Assembly (NCBI RefSeq): GCF_900100955.1
Contig: NZ_FNCC01000015.1
Span: forward strand, 98,419-162,418
Length of the DNA stretch: 64,000 nt
Direction of reading: 5' to 3'
From: Lentzea fradiae
GTDB taxonomy: Bacteria > Actinomycetota > Actinomycetes > Mycobacteriales > Pseudonocardiaceae
Part shown: positions 1 to 8,908 of the stretch, in pieces
Numbering within the stretch: the first letter of the stretch is position 1
Layout: every line of letters starts with the position of its first letter
Program-made: the position numbers and the translations under genes
Notes under the pieces: model-generated
Told to the model about the DNA's origin: nothing
The model's database searches: none
What the model saw: the letters and a program-made list of their open reading frames with translations, nothing else

Positions 1-1108
1 AGATGTCGTTGTGCGCGCCCGCGATCCCGTCGATGCGGCGGATCACCGACGAGCAGTCGACGTTGTGCACCTGTCCCCTGCGCAGCTCACCGGGTGAGCC
101 GATCCGGTGGCCGTGCGCGTAGGTGCCCTGCACGCCGTGCGAGCCGAGGCCGCCGTACTTCGGGTAGGAGTCCAGGTCGACCTGACGCCCCCACCGCGCG
201 GCCAGCGGGTAGAACCGGCCGATCGCGTGGTCGTGCGACGACGTCGTCACGATGATCGGGCCCGGCACCCGGCCGAGCACGCCGCGGAAGTGACCGGAAC
301 CCGGCTCATCGGGAAGCCGTTCCGCGAACGACCACAGCGACATGGCGCCCTGCACCAGGGTCAGCGTCGCGGCCGGCACCACGATCGCCATCGCGGTCGC
401 GGTGATGCAGCCGAAGCTGTGACCCATCAGGTGGATGCGGGCGGCGGGAGCGACCTGGGCGACCTCCCTCGCGATGCGCGCGGCACCGCTCTCGCCGAAC
501 ACCCTCGCGCGCCGCTTCATCTTCCAGAACGTCAGGATCCGCAACGGGGACAGGATGCCGCCCAGTGCCGGGTCCTCCAGGCAGGCGCGGTAGAGCTGCT
601 CGGGGTCGAACGGCATCCCGTCCTCACCCGGCAGGTCGGGAACCGAGCCTTCCAGGTACTCGTAAGCCTGTTTGACGGTGGCGGACATCCGGCACGGGTG
701 GTCGCGCGCCGCCTCGACGATCGCGCGCACCGCGGCCGTGCGCCCGGCACCGCCGCCGAGCCGCGCGGCCTGCGCCTTGATGAACTCGTCCGACCGCACG
801 TCCTCGTCGCCCCACGCCTTCGACGGCCAGTGCAGCCCTACGAGCAAAGCCTTGAAACCGCCGGGAAGCCGGTGCGCGGCCTCACGTTCGGCACGGCAGC
901 CGGCCATCGTCGCGACCCACTGCCCGTACTGGTGCCGGGCGGCAGGCACGTCGCCGTTCCACCCGTGGATGAAGAAGAACACGTCGGTGACGCCGCGGCG
1001 GGCGTCGTACAGGACGTCCGCGCTTTCGCGCCCCCGCTCGTTACCGGTCTCGTCGAAACAGACGAGGTGATAGCTGATGTCGTGGCCTGGCACGGATTCT
1101 CGGGACAT
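1..1108 (-). CDS. Alpha/beta hydrolase, 3' end beyond window
   Basis: The reading frame starts with ATG at 1108 and is open to the window edge (369 codons), so the C-terminus is missing. Near residues 42-50 is a strand and oxyanion-type motif (FFFIHGWN), and near residues 229-233 the nucleophile elbow GHSFG, both typical of alpha/beta hydrolases that act on esters or lipids. No signal peptide is visible, so a cytosolic protein is expected. Substrate cannot be told from sequence. The + strand frame lying over it is a high-GC shadow with no recognisable domain. Confidence 0.75.
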   Translation of the reverse strand, partial: MSRESVPGHDISYHLVCFDETGNERGRESADVLYDARRGVTDVFFFIHGWNGDVPAARHQYGQWVATMAGCRAEREAAHRLPGGFKALLVGLHWPSKAWGDEDVRSDEFIKAQAARLGGGAGRTAAVRAIVEAARDHPCRMSATVKQAYEYLEGSVPDLPGEDGMPFDPEQLYRACLEDPALGGILSPLRILTFWKMKRRARVFGESGAARIAREVAQVAPAARIHLMGHSFGCITATAMAIVVPAATLTLVQGAMSLWSFAERLPDEPGSGHFRGVLGRVPGPIIVTTSSHDHAIGRFYPLAARWGRQVDLDSYPKYGGLGSHGVQGTYAHGHRIGSPGELRRGQVHNVDCSSVIRRIDGIAGAHNDI

Positions 1109-1216
1109 CGCGGATCACCACCACACAAACAATGCGCCTCTGTCCCAGGGGTATCGGAACGGTGGCGGCTCATGTGTAGGCCCTGCGATCAGGAAAACCC
1201 GTTCGGACCAGGGAAA

Positions 1217-1768
1217 TCACTCCCGATTGCGCCGGTAGTGGCGTGCCGCGCGAACCCTGTTGCCGCACGAGGGTGAACACCACTCGCGGCGTGGATGGTC
1301 CTTCACGAAGTACAGCACGCAGCCCGGCGCGTGGCAGGCGCGCAACAGGACGCGGTCCTCACCGGTGAACAGCGCGATGGCCTCCGCCGCGATCGACGCG
1401 CGCTCCCGGTCCGCAGGAGAACCTTCACTTTCGTTGTGCTGCAACAGCTTCCCGGACTCGACCGTCAGCTGCGGCCATCGCCGGGCGCTCTTCGCCGCAC
1501 GGTTGACCTCAGCCACAGCACGGCCGAGGTCGCGGTCCTGCGCGATCGCACGCGTGTCCTCGGTGAGCACACCGGCGAGGTCGCGCAACGCCTGTCGCAA
1601 CGCACGGAACGCCACCAGGTCGTCCTCGTCCACCGGCACGCCGAGGAAGTCGCGGAGCCCGGCGACCGCGGTCAGGTCGTCGTGCAGCCGCGACCTGCTG
1701 GCCCAGATGGTGTTCATCAGCAGGACCGGGCGCGGCTCGTCGGGCGTCAGCACGTCTAACGGTAACAC
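1217..1768 (-). CDS. CGNR zinc-finger / ABATE domain transcriptional regulator
   Basis: 183 residues. The C-terminal third carries the CGNR zinc finger: a CHAPGC pair, then REWCSPSCGNRVRAARHYRR, giving four cysteines and the CGNR signature that names the family. The N-terminal part is the ABATE (stress-induced) domain; its first strand corresponds to VLLMNTIWASR. Members are putative regulators of stress or catabolic genes. The start may be GTG at 1768 or GTG at 1753; the domain begins after both. It is divergent from the DUF1348 gene across an AT-rich 66-bp gap, which suggests it regulates itself or that neighbour. Confidence 0.85.
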   Translation of the reverse strand: MLPLDVLTPDEPRPVLLMNTIWASRSRLHDDLTAVAGLRDFLGVPVDEDDLVAFRALRQALRDLAGVLTEDTRAIAQDRDLGRAVAEVNRAAKSARRWPQLTVESGKLLQHNESEGSPADRERASIAAEAIALFTGEDRVLLRACHAPGCVLYFVKDHPRREWCSPSCGNRVRAARHYRRNRE

Positions 1769-1834
1769 ACACTTGCATCCATTAGGTTCTCATTCTAACG
1801 TTTGCAGGGTCTCTCAACCGTTGGAAGGACCACC
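1769..1834. promoter_or_regulatory. Divergent promoter region
   Basis: This short AT-rich gap separates the CGNR regulator (minus) from the DUF1348 gene (plus). It holds an interrupted inverted repeat TTAG-N9-CTAA at 1782-1798, a plausible operator. A strong ribosome site GGAAGGA at 1822-1828 lies 6 nt before the GTG at 1835. Confidence 0.4.
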
Positions 1835-2269
1835 GTGGCACTCGTACCCCCGTTCGACGCCGAGACCGCCCGCCTGAAGGTCCAAGCGGCCCAGGACGCC
1901 TGGAACACCCGCGACCCGCAGCGCGTCGCCGGGGCTTACACGCCGGACTCGGTGTGGCGCAACAGGTCGGAGTTCGTGCGCGGCACGGACGAGATCGTCG
2001 CGTTCCTGACCCGCAAGTGGGAGCGCGAGCACGAGTACGTGCTGCGCAAGTCGCTGTGGGCCTTCGGCGGCAACCGCATCGCCGTGCGCTTCCAGTACGA
2101 GTGGCACGACGACGAGGGCCGGTGGTGGCGCAGCTACGGCAACGAGAACTGGGAGTTCGCGCCATCCGGCCTGATGTCGCGGCGCGAGGCGAGCATCAAC
2201 GACGTGCGCATCGCCGCCGAGGACAGGCGGATCGACCCCTCGTCGACCTACGAGATCCCGGCGGAGTGA
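1835..2269 (+). CDS. DUF1348 / SnoaL-like NTF2-fold protein
   Basis: About 144 residues. The start is GTG at 1835 because GGAAGGA lies just upstream; an in-frame ATG at 1802 has no ribosome site. The sequence matches the DUF1348 branch of the NTF2/SnoaL fold: an N-terminal helix with QAAQDAWNTRDP, then WRNRSEFVRGTDEI, FQYEWHDDEGRWWRSYGNE and WEFAPSGLMSRREASIND. These are small cone-shaped barrels; DUF1348 members have no firmly assigned reaction. It ends 5 nt before a MOSC gene on the same strand, so the two are likely cotranscribed. Confidence 0.85.
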   Translation: MALVPPFDAETARLKVQAAQDAWNTRDPQRVAGAYTPDSVWRNRSEFVRGTDEIVAFLTRKWEREHEYVLRKSLWAFGGNRIAVRFQYEWHDDEGRWWRSYGNENWEFAPSGLMSRREASINDVRIAAEDRRIDPSSTYEIPAE

Positions 2270-2274
2270 CCGCG

Positions 2275-2955
2275 ATGCACGTGGAAGCGTTGTGGCGTTA
2301 CCCGGTGAAATCGCTGGGCGGCGAACCCCTCCAGGAGGCCGAGTTCACCTCCGACGGCGTGGCGGGCGACCGGCTGGTGCACGTGCAGGGGCCTCGTGGC
2401 GTCCTGACCGGGCGCACGAGGTACGGCCTGCTCACGATTCCCACGAGCACCGGTCCCGACGGCCCGCTCGTGGACGGACATCCCTGGGACAGCTGGCAAG
2501 CGCACGAGAAGGTGCTGCCGTTCGGCGGCAGGCTGACCCGCTACACCGGACCGGAGCGGTTCGACGTGCTCAACGTGCTGGTGGCGACGGACGGCCAGGT
2601 GGCGGCGGCCGGAGTCGAGGTGCGGCGGCTGCGGCCCAACATCCTGATCGGCGGCGTCGAGGCCGGTGCCGAGCAGGGGTGGCCCGGCCACGCGCTGGTG
2701 ATCGGCGACGTGGTGATCGGCATGTTCCAGCAGCGGGCCCGGTGCGTGGTGACGACGATCGACCCCGACACCGGCGCACAGGACCTCGACGTGCACCGGC
2801 GCATCCGGCGCGAGTTCGGCGGCGTGCTGTGCCTGGACAGCTGGGTCGTGCGGCCCGGCCTCGTCCGCGTGGGCGACCCGGTCGAGGTGGTGCCGACCGA
2901 CGAGCTGCCCGGCCGCGTCGGCGGGTGGGTCGTCGGCCGGCCCTACGCCGTCTAA
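2275..2955 (+). CDS. MOSC domain protein with MOSC N-terminal beta-barrel
   Basis: 226 residues. The N-terminus has the MOSC_N signature (LWRYPVKSLGGEPL, GVAGDRLVHV) and the C-terminal half the MOSC core (LRPNILIGG, MFQQRARCVVTTIDPDTG with the conserved Cys). MOSC proteins bind the molybdenum cofactor or carry sulfur, as in mARC-type reductases that reduce N-hydroxylated compounds; an N-reductive or sulfur-carrier role is inferred. ATG at 2275 begins 5 nt after the DUF1348 stop. It converges on icmF, with the twin-hairpin repeat 2981-3101 between them. A second, shorter MOSC gene lies at 62321. Confidence 0.85.
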   Translation: MHVEALWRYPVKSLGGEPLQEAEFTSDGVAGDRLVHVQGPRGVLTGRTRYGLLTIPTSTGPDGPLVDGHPWDSWQAHEKVLPFGGRLTRYTGPERFDVLNVLVATDGQVAAAGVEVRRLRPNILIGGVEAGAEQGWPGHALVIGDVVIGMFQQRARCVVTTIDPDTGAQDLDVHRRIRREFGGVLCLDSWVVRPGLVRVGDPVEVVPTDELPGRVGGWVVGRPYAV

Positions 2956-2980
2956 GCCTCGTCCAAGCCGCGCCTCGAGA

Positions 2981-3101
2981 AGTGCTGTCCGTAACGACCC
3001 GCCCGCTCGCGACTCTCTTTCGTGTTTCCCGCCGGGTACGCGGGGGCCCTACGTTCCCTCCCATAGGACGCGGGGCCCCCGCGTCCTAAAGCCACGTCAC
3101 G
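2981..3101 (+). repeat. 121-bp twin-hairpin repeat, copy 1
   Basis: By my hand alignment this segment matches the reverse complement of 62943-63063 at 108 of 121 positions without gaps. It has a conserved leader (AGTGCTGTCCGTAACG), a conserved core (CGACTCTCTTTCGTGTTTCC), then two GC-rich hairpins. The second hairpin is perfect. It lies between convergent genes (MOSC and icmF), so a bidirectional terminator role is likely. The near-identity of two distant copies shows a dispersed repeat family rather than chance terminators. Confidence 0.85.
3065..3087. terminator. Perfect GC hairpin, bidirectional terminator
   Basis: Arms AGGACGCGGGG (3065-3075) and CCCCGCGTCCT (3077-3087) pair perfectly around one central base. 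It lies between convergent MOSC and icmF stops and is part of the twin-hairpin repeat. Confidence 0.65.
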
Positions 3102-3181
3102 CAGAGGAGGCGGGGCCGCTGTATGGATGACACACGGTCGGGTGCGTGGCGGCAGAAGGGACAGCACGTCCGGCGCAGTGC

Positions 3182-6100
3182 TCAGATGTTGCGCCGGTAC
3201 TGACCGCCGACCTCGAAGAACGCCTCGGTGATCTGGCCGAGAGTGCACACGCGGGCCGCGTCCATCAGCACCGCGAACACGTTCTCGTTCGTCTGCGCGA
3301 CCTCGCGCAGGCGGGCGAGAGCCTTCTGGGCCTCGTCGCGGTGCGCGGCCTGGAACGCGCGCGTGCGCTGGACCTGCGACTCCTTCTCCTCCTCTGTGGC
3401 GCGGGCGAGCTCGATCTTCACGACCTCGCGCTCACCGCCCTCCGGCAGGAAGGTGTTGACTCCCACCAACGGCAGCGAGCCGTCGTGCTTGCGCTGCTCG
3501 TAGAGCATCGACTCGTCCTGGATGCGGCCGCGCTGGTAGCCGGTCTCCATCGCGCCCAGCACGCCGCCGCGTTCGGAGATGCGGTCGAACTCCATCAGGA
3601 CCGCCTCCTCGACGAGGTCGGTCAGCTCGTCGATGACGAACGAGCCCTGCAACGGGTTCTCGTTCGCCGACAGGCCCCACTCCTTGTTGATGATCATCTG
3701 GATGGCCATCGCACGGCGGACGGACGACTCCGTCGGAGTGGTGATCGCCTCGTCGTAGGCGTTGGTGTGCAAGGAGTTGCAGTTGTCGTACAGCGCGCAC
3801 AACGCCTGGAGGGTGGTGCGGATGTCGTTGAAGTCCATCTCCTGCGCGTGCAGCGAACGGCCGGACGTCTGCACGTGGTACTTGAACTTCTGCGAACGCT
3901 CCGAAGCGCCGTAACGGTCGCGCATGGCCACGGCCCAGATCCGCCGGGCCACGCGGCCGATGACGCTGTACTCGGCGTCCATGCCGTTGGAGAAGAAGAA
4001 CGACAGGTTCGGCGCGAAGTCGTCGATGTGCATGCCGCGCGCCAGGTACGACTCCACGTAGGTGAAGCCGTTGGCGAGCGTGAAGGCGAGCTGGCTAATG
4101 GGGTTCGCCCCGGCCTCGGCGATGTGGTAGCCCGAGATCGACACCGAGTAGAAGTTGCGGACCTGCTGCTGGATGAACCACTCCTGGATGTCCGCCATCA
4201 TGCGCAGCGAGAACTCCGTGGAGAAGATGCAGGTGTTCTGGCCCTGGTCCTCCTTGAGGATGTCGGCCTGCACCGTGCCGCGCACGCTGGCCAGCGCGAA
4301 CGCCCGCAGCTGCTGGTACTCCTCCGCCGACGGCTCGCGGTCGTGCTCGGAGCGGAACTTCTCGACCTGCTGGTCGATCACGGTGTTGAGGAAGTACGCG
4401 AGGATCGTCGGCGCCGGGCCGTTGATCGTCATCGAGACCGACGTGGTCGGCGCGACCAGGTCGAAGCCGTCGTACAGCGCCTTCATGTCGTCGAGCGACG
4501 CGATCGAGACACCGGACGTGCCGATCTTGCCGTAGACGTCCGGCGGGGTGTCGGGGTCGCGGCCGTAGAGCGTCACCGAGTCGAACGCCGTCGACAGGCG
4601 GGTGGCCGGGCTGCCCTTCGACAGGTACTTGAAGCGGCGGTTCGTGCGGAACGCGTCGCCCTCGCCCGCGAACATGCGGGCCGGGTCCTCGCCCTCGCGC
4701 TTGAACGGGAAGACGCCGGCGGTGAACGGGAAGTAGCCCGGCAGGTTCTCCTTGCGCAGGAAGCGCAGCAGCGAGCCCTCGTCGTCGTAGCGGGGCAGGC
4801 TGACCCGGCGGACCTGGTTGCCGGACAACGTCTCCCGCGTCAAGCGGGTGTGGATCTCCTTGTCCCGCACCTTGAACACGAGCTCGTCGCCCGAGTACTG
4901 CTCGCGGACGGTCTCCCAGCCGGTCAGCAGCTCCGCGGTGTCGCGCTCGACCTTGCGCTCCGCCTCACCGGCCAGCTCCGCGATGTCGGCCGTCGTGCGG
5001 CCGGCGGCTTCCAGCGCCTTCTGGGCGGCGGTGAGCTGGGTGTGCGCGCGGACCGCCGCGACCTGTTCCTCGGTCTTGCGGTGGTAGTCGCGGATCGTGT
5101 CGGAGATGTCGCTCAGGTAGCGGGCACGGGAGGCGGGCACGACCGTCGACGCCGACGTGGACGTCTTGCCGCTGACCGGCGCGAGCGCGCCCTCCTCCAC
5201 GGACAGGCCGTGCTCCACGAGGCCGTCGCGCAGGAACTGGTAGAGCGCGGTGACTCCGTCGTCGTTGAACGTCGCGGCGGACGTGCCGAAGACCGGCATG
5301 TCCTCCCATTTGGCGCCGAACGCCTCGCGGTTGCGCACCATCTGCCGCGCCACGTCCCGGCGGGCGTCCTCGGCGCCGCGGCGCTCGAACTTGTTGATGG
5401 CGACGGCGTCGGCGAAGTCGAGCATGTCGATCTTCTCCAGCTGCGACGCGGCACCGAACTCCGGCGTCATCACGTACAGCGAGAAGTCGACGAACGGCAC
5501 GATGGCCGCGTCTCCCTGACCGATACCCGGCGTCTCGACGATGACCAGGTCCGCACCGGACGCCTTGCACGCCACGATGGCCTGCTCCAGCCCGTCCGGG
5601 ATCTCGCTGCCCGCACGGCGCGTGGCCAGCGAGCGGAAGAACACGCGGTCGCCGTCGAGGCAGTTCATGCGGATGCGGTCGCCCAGCAGCGCTCCACCAC
5701 CACGGCGGCGCGTCGGGTCGACGGCGAGCACGGCGATGCGCAGCTTGTCCTGCTGGTCGAGCCGGAACCGGCGCACCAGCTCGTCGGTGAGCGACGACTT
5801 GCCGGACCCGCCGGTGCCCGTGATGCCCAGGACCGGCACCTTGCGGGTGGACGTCAGCGGCTCGGCCGTGCCGGCCTCGATGTGCGTGATCGCGCGCGCC
5901 AGGGCCTCGTCGGACCCCGTCAGCAGCGCGTCCTGGCTGAACGGCTCGGTGAGCGCGTGGTCGCACTCCTCGATCATCAGGTTGATCATCCTGGCGAGCC
6001 CGAGCGACTGCCCGTCCTGCGGCGAGAAGATCCGCGCGACGCCGCGCGAGTGCAGCAGCTCGATCTCCTCCGGCACGATGACGCCGCCACCGCCGCCGTA

Positions 6101-6388
6101 GACGCGGATGTGCCCCGCGCCGCGCTCGTTCAGCAGCTCCACGAGGTACGAGAAGTACTCGACGTGCCCGCCCTGGTAGGCGCTGATGGCGACGCCCTGC
6201 ACGTCCTCCTGGATCGCGGCGTCCACGACCTCCGCCACCGACCTGTTGTGGCCGAGGTGGATGACCTCCGCGCCCTGCGACTGCAGGATCCGCCGCATGA
6301 TGTTGATCGCCGCGTCGTGGCCGTCGAACAGGCTGGACGCGGTCACGAACCGCACCGGGTTCGCCGGCTTGTGCAGTGGGATCGCCAT
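3182..6388 (-). CDS. icmF: Fused isobutyryl-CoA mutase IcmF
   Basis: 1068 residues, the usual size for IcmF. Order: an N-terminal B12-binding domain (FDGHDAAINIMRR near 22-34, with the His that coordinates cobalt from below), a MeaB-like G-protein chaperone (Walker A GTGGSGKSS near 173-181, VETPGIGQGDAAI, base-recognition NKFE), then the large mutase substrate-binding TIM barrel (ISGYHIAEAGANP, FFFSNGMDAEYSVIGR, HVQTSGRSLHAQEM). It interconverts isobutyryl-CoA and n-butyryl-CoA with adenosylcobalamin, linking valine and fatty acid metabolism; the G domain protects and reloads the cofactor. ATG at 6388 is clear. The gene is monocistronic and converges on the MOSC gene. An inverted repeat overlies the 5' leader. 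Confidence 0.95.
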   Translation of the reverse strand: MAIPLHKPANPVRFVTASSLFDGHDAAINIMRRILQSQGAEVIHLGHNRSVAEVVDAAIQEDVQGVAISAYQGGHVEYFSYLVELLNERGAGHIRVYGGGGGVIVPEEIELLHSRGVARIFSPQDGQSLGLARMINLMIEECDHALTEPFSQDALLTGSDEALARAITHIEAGTAEPLTSTRKVPVLGITGTGGSGKSSLTDELVRRFRLDQQDKLRIAVLAVDPTRRRGGGALLGDRIRMNCLDGDRVFFRSLATRRAGSEIPDGLEQAIVACKASGADLVIVETPGIGQGDAAIVPFVDFSLYVMTPEFGAASQLEKIDMLDFADAVAINKFERRGAEDARRDVARQMVRNREAFGAKWEDMPVFGTSAATFNDDGVTALYQFLRDGLVEHGLSVEEGALAPVSGKTSTSASTVVPASRARYLSDISDTIRDYHRKTEEQVAAVRAHTQLTAAQKALEAAGRTTADIAELAGEAERKVERDTAELLTGWETVREQYSGDELVFKVRDKEIHTRLTRETLSGNQVRRVSLPRYDDEGSLLRFLRKENLPGYFPFTAGVFPFKREGEDPARMFAGEGDAFRTNRRFKYLSKGSPATRLSTAFDSVTLYGRDPDTPPDVYGKIGTSGVSIASLDDMKALYDGFDLVAPTTSVSMTINGPAPTILAYFLNTVIDQQVEKFRSEHDREPSAEEYQQLRAFALASVRGTVQADILKEDQGQNTCIFSTEFSLRMMADIQEWFIQQQVRNFYSVSISGYHIAEAGANPISQLAFTLANGFTYVESYLARGMHIDDFAPNLSFFFSNGMDAEYSVIGRVARRIWAVAMRDRYGASERSQKFKYHVQTSGRSLHAQEMDFNDIRTTLQALCALYDNCNSLHTNAYDEAITTPTESSVRRAMAIQMIINKEWGLSANENPLQGSFVIDELTDLVEEAVLMEFDRISERGGVLGAMETGYQRGRIQDESMLYEQRKHDGSLPLVGVNTFLPEGGEREVVKIELARATEEEKESQVQRTRAFQAAHRDEAQKALARLREVAQTNENVFAVLMDAARVCTLGQITEAFFEVGGQYRRNI

Positions 6389-6391
6389 GAG

Positions 6392-6413
6392 AATAGTTTG
6401 ACTTCCTACTATT
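6392..6413 (-). promoter_or_regulatory. Inverted repeat in icmF leader
   Basis: AATAGT-N10-ACTATT directly upstream of the icmF start (ATG at 6388), in an AT-rich patch unlike its surroundings. Symmetry and place suggest a repressor site, TetR-like in style; no regulator gene lies beside it. Confidence 0.4.
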
Positions 6414-6595
6414 GGACGTGCAACCGAGGGTGGTCCAGGTCTCTGGATCGAGCAGGAAGACGGTCGGGGGTCGAGCTTCGGGCGGACGGGTGGAGTTCCG
6501 GTCGACGGCGGCTCTCAGCCGCGAGAGGCGCTGCGGGCAAGGCCACACGGCGGGCAAAGGCGGCGCGGCGAATCGGCGCGGCCGAACCGAACCGC

Positions 6596-7855
6596 CTAGC
6601 GGGTCGCGGCGGCACCCCACTCGTGTGCGATCGCCGCGGCCTCACCGCGCGAGGCGACGCCCAGCTTCTCCAGGATCTTCGCGACGTGGAACTTCACCGT
6701 GGACTCGCTGATGTGCAGGTCCACCGCGATGTCGCGGTTGCGCCTGCCGCGGGCGAGCTGGCCCAGCACCTCCAGCTCGCGGGCGCCGAGCACGGTCAGC
6801 GGGTCCTCGCGCGGGTTCTCCGGCGGGCCCAGCGGCACCTCGATGACCACGGTCGTGCCCCAGCCGGGGACGGCGTCGACCTCCGCCTTGCCGCCGAGCG
6901 GGCCCAGGCGTTCCGCGGCGTGGCGGCGGTCGAGGCTGCCGCACGACAGGGTGCCGGGACCGTCGTCGCGCACGGTGGCCTTCAGGACCGCGCCGACGAC
7001 CCGCCAGGTGACGTGGACGCGGCCCACGTCGCGCTGGTCGTCGAGCATCGCGTGCACGGCGGAGCGGACCACGGCTCCGGCGGTCGCCAGCACCTCGGCG
7101 GGGACCACGCGGTCCGCTCCCTCTTCCGCGCCGGGCGGGCCCACGTCGAGGCGCACGCCGCGGCCTCGCAGGACCCGGCACAACGACTCGGTGAGGCGGG
7201 CGAAGGCGTCGCCGACGCGTTCCTCGGTCAGAGCGCTGACCAGTTCGGCACGGGAGCGCAGCTCGGTCAGGGCGGTGACGGCCAGCTCCACGGCGCGGGT
7301 GCGGGCGGGTGCGTCGTCCAGCGAACGGTCGCGCAGCACGCCGAGCAGCGCCGTCAGTGCGGTGCCGTAGGCGTCGCCGAGGTCGGAGATGGTCATGGCG
7401 CGGGCCGCCGCGGCGGCCCTGGACACCGCGAGCGTGGCGGGCACGGCCTCGTTGCGCAGACCTTCGAGGTGCGCGGTGACCAGGTCCCACAGCGTGTGGG
7501 CGTCCGACAGGACCTCCTGCGGCACGGGTGTGTCGTCGGTGCGGATGAACACCAGCATCGAGGTCGTCTCGGGAACGTCACTCGTCAGTACGACGAGGGG
7601 CAGCTCCACATCCGCCACAACGGCCCGTCCCTGCCAGGTGCCGCTCGCGGGCACCGACTCCCGCAGGGTGGCGAGGTCGGCCATCGTGAGCCGCAGCCCG
7701 CGGGGGTCGCCGCGGAACTTGAAGGGCGCGAACGTGCAGTTGGACAGCTCCGCGACCGCCTGGTGGGGGATGCTGCCGGCGAACGCCGCGGACAGCCTCG
7801 GCAACGTCTCCCCCATGGGCGCCCGCAACACCTCGACGGCCGTCTTCAGCTCCAT
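6596..7855 (-). CDS. LuxR-type regulator with kinase-like ATPase domain
   Basis: About 419 residues from ATG at 7855; the frame is open further upstream but those residues are low in pattern. The C-terminal 60 residues form a LuxR/GerE helix-turn-helix (TVLGARELEVLGQLARGRRN, then ISESTVKFHVAKILEKLG). Before it is a degenerate histidine-kinase-type ATPase segment (VRDDGPGTLS, then a PGWGTTVVIEVPL end), as in NarL-partner kinases, and a long helical region that replaces a dimerisation domain. No receiver domain or phospho-acceptor His is evident. It looks like a one-protein sensor-regulator; ligand and targets are unknown. It reads in the same direction as icmF, 207 bp upstream. Confidence 0.75.
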   Translation of the reverse strand: MELKTAVEVLRAPMGETLPRLSAAFAGSIPHQAVAELSNCTFAPFKFRGDPRGLRLTMADLATLRESVPASGTWQGRAVVADVELPLVVLTSDVPETTSMLVFIRTDDTPVPQEVLSDAHTLWDLVTAHLEGLRNEAVPATLAVSRAAAAARAMTISDLGDAYGTALTALLGVLRDRSLDDAPARTRAVELAVTALTELRSRAELVSALTEERVGDAFARLTESLCRVLRGRGVRLDVGPPGAEEGADRVVPAEVLATAGAVVRSAVHAMLDDQRDVGRVHVTWRVVGAVLKATVRDDGPGTLSCGSLDRRHAAERLGPLGGKAEVDAVPGWGTTVVIEVPLGPPENPREDPLTVLGARELEVLGQLARGRRNRDIAVDLHISESTVKFHVAKILEKLGVASRGEAAAIAHEWGAAATR

Positions 7856-8001
7856 GACTTCGAGGGTAGTTCCGCTCGACCGGGTGGACGCTGGTCTTCC
7901 GGACAGCGGGAACTGGCCGAACGGCTGGCTCAGGTGCCGCACCCCGGCCATCAAGATCGACGGACGGTCATCAGCCGGACACACGAGCACTGGAGCGAGA
8001 C

Positions 8002-8901
8002 ATGAAGGCGATCACCTACACCGAGTTCGGCGGCCCCGAGGTCCTGCGGTTCGGTGAGGTCGAGGAGCCGCACGCCGGACCGGGTCAGGTGCGGCTGCGG
8101 GTCGTGGCGGCGGGGGTCAACCCGCTCGACCACAAGATCCGCAACGGGTGGATGCCGGACATGGCGCCGCCGTTCCCGGTGGTGCCCGGCCTGGAGGCCG
8201 CCGGGGTCGTCGACGAGGTCGGCGAGGGCGTGACCGGGGTCGCGGCGGGCGACGAGGTCCTGGGCTGGACCGCCACCGGCGCGTACGCCGAGTTCGCACT
8301 GTCCACCGACTTCGCGCCGAAGCCGCCCGGCCTGGACTGGGACCTCGCCGCGGCGTTGCCCACGGCCGTCGAGACGTCGGTGCGCGTGCTCGACGCCCTC
8401 GGCGTCGGGGAGGGCGACACGCTGCTGCTGCACGGCGCCGCGGGCGTGGTCGGCGCGGTCGGCGTCCAGCTCGCGGTGGCCAGGGGTGCGACGGTCGTCG
8501 GCACGGCCTCGCCCGGCAACCACGACTTCCTGCGGTCGCTGGGCGCGATCCCGGTCGTCTACGGCGACGGTCTCGCCGACCGGGTCCGCGCCGCCGCGCC
8601 GCAGGGCGTCGACGCCGTCTATGACGCAGCCGGGCAGGGCGACCTGCCGATGTCGATCGAGCTGCGCGGCGGCACCGACCGGATCGTCACGATCGCCGAC
8701 CCGGCGGCCTTCGAGCTGGGCGTCACGTTCTCCGGTGACGGCGCGCCGTTCGGCGACCGGCTCGGCGAGTACGCGCGGCTCGCCGCCGAGGGCGGGATCA
8801 CCGTGCGGATCGCGGGGACGTTCGCGCTGGCCGACGCCGCGAAGGCGCAGGAGCTGAGCGCGACCGGTCACGCCGGCGGGAAGATCCTGCTGCGGCCGTA
8901 G
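8002..8901 (+). CDS. NADP-dependent zinc-free alcohol dehydrogenase/quinone oxidoreductase
   Basis: 299 residues, the normal size of the quinone-oxidoreductase branch of the MDR superfamily. The N-terminal GroES-like domain has AAGVNPLDHKIRNG and GLEAAGVVDEVGEGV. The Rossmann domain has the LHGAAGVVGAVGVQLA nucleotide loop near 134-149. Structural zinc cysteines are absent. It probably reduces quinones or enones with NADPH in the cytosol. Ribosome site GGAGCGAG lies 3 nt before ATG at 8002. It is divergent from the LuxR regulator, a plausible controller. Confidence 0.9.
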   Translation: MKAITYTEFGGPEVLRFGEVEEPHAGPGQVRLRVVAAGVNPLDHKIRNGWMPDMAPPFPVVPGLEAAGVVDEVGEGVTGVAAGDEVLGWTATGAYAEFALSTDFAPKPPGLDWDLAAALPTAVETSVRVLDALGVGEGDTLLLHGAAGVVGAVGVQLAVARGATVVGTASPGNHDFLRSLGAIPVVYGDGLADRVRAAAPQGVDAVYDAAGQGDLPMSIELRGGTDRIVTIADPAAFELGVTFSGDGAPFGDRLGEYARLAAEGGITVRIAGTFALADAAKAQELSATGHAGGKILLRP

Positions 8902-8908
8902 CGGCCGG

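Noticed and set aside
2952..3248. Short frames across both 121-bp repeats that share a similar peptide (AGNTKESR, RAGRYGQH)
   Set aside because: The peptide likeness follows from the DNA repeat itself. The frames run through hairpins, lack ribosome sites and overlap gene ends.
3146..8005. Very long open frame on the + strand over icmF and the LuxR gene
   Set aside because: It is antisense to two clear genes, rich in Arg, Val and His, with no domain pattern. Such shadows are normal in high-GC coding DNA.
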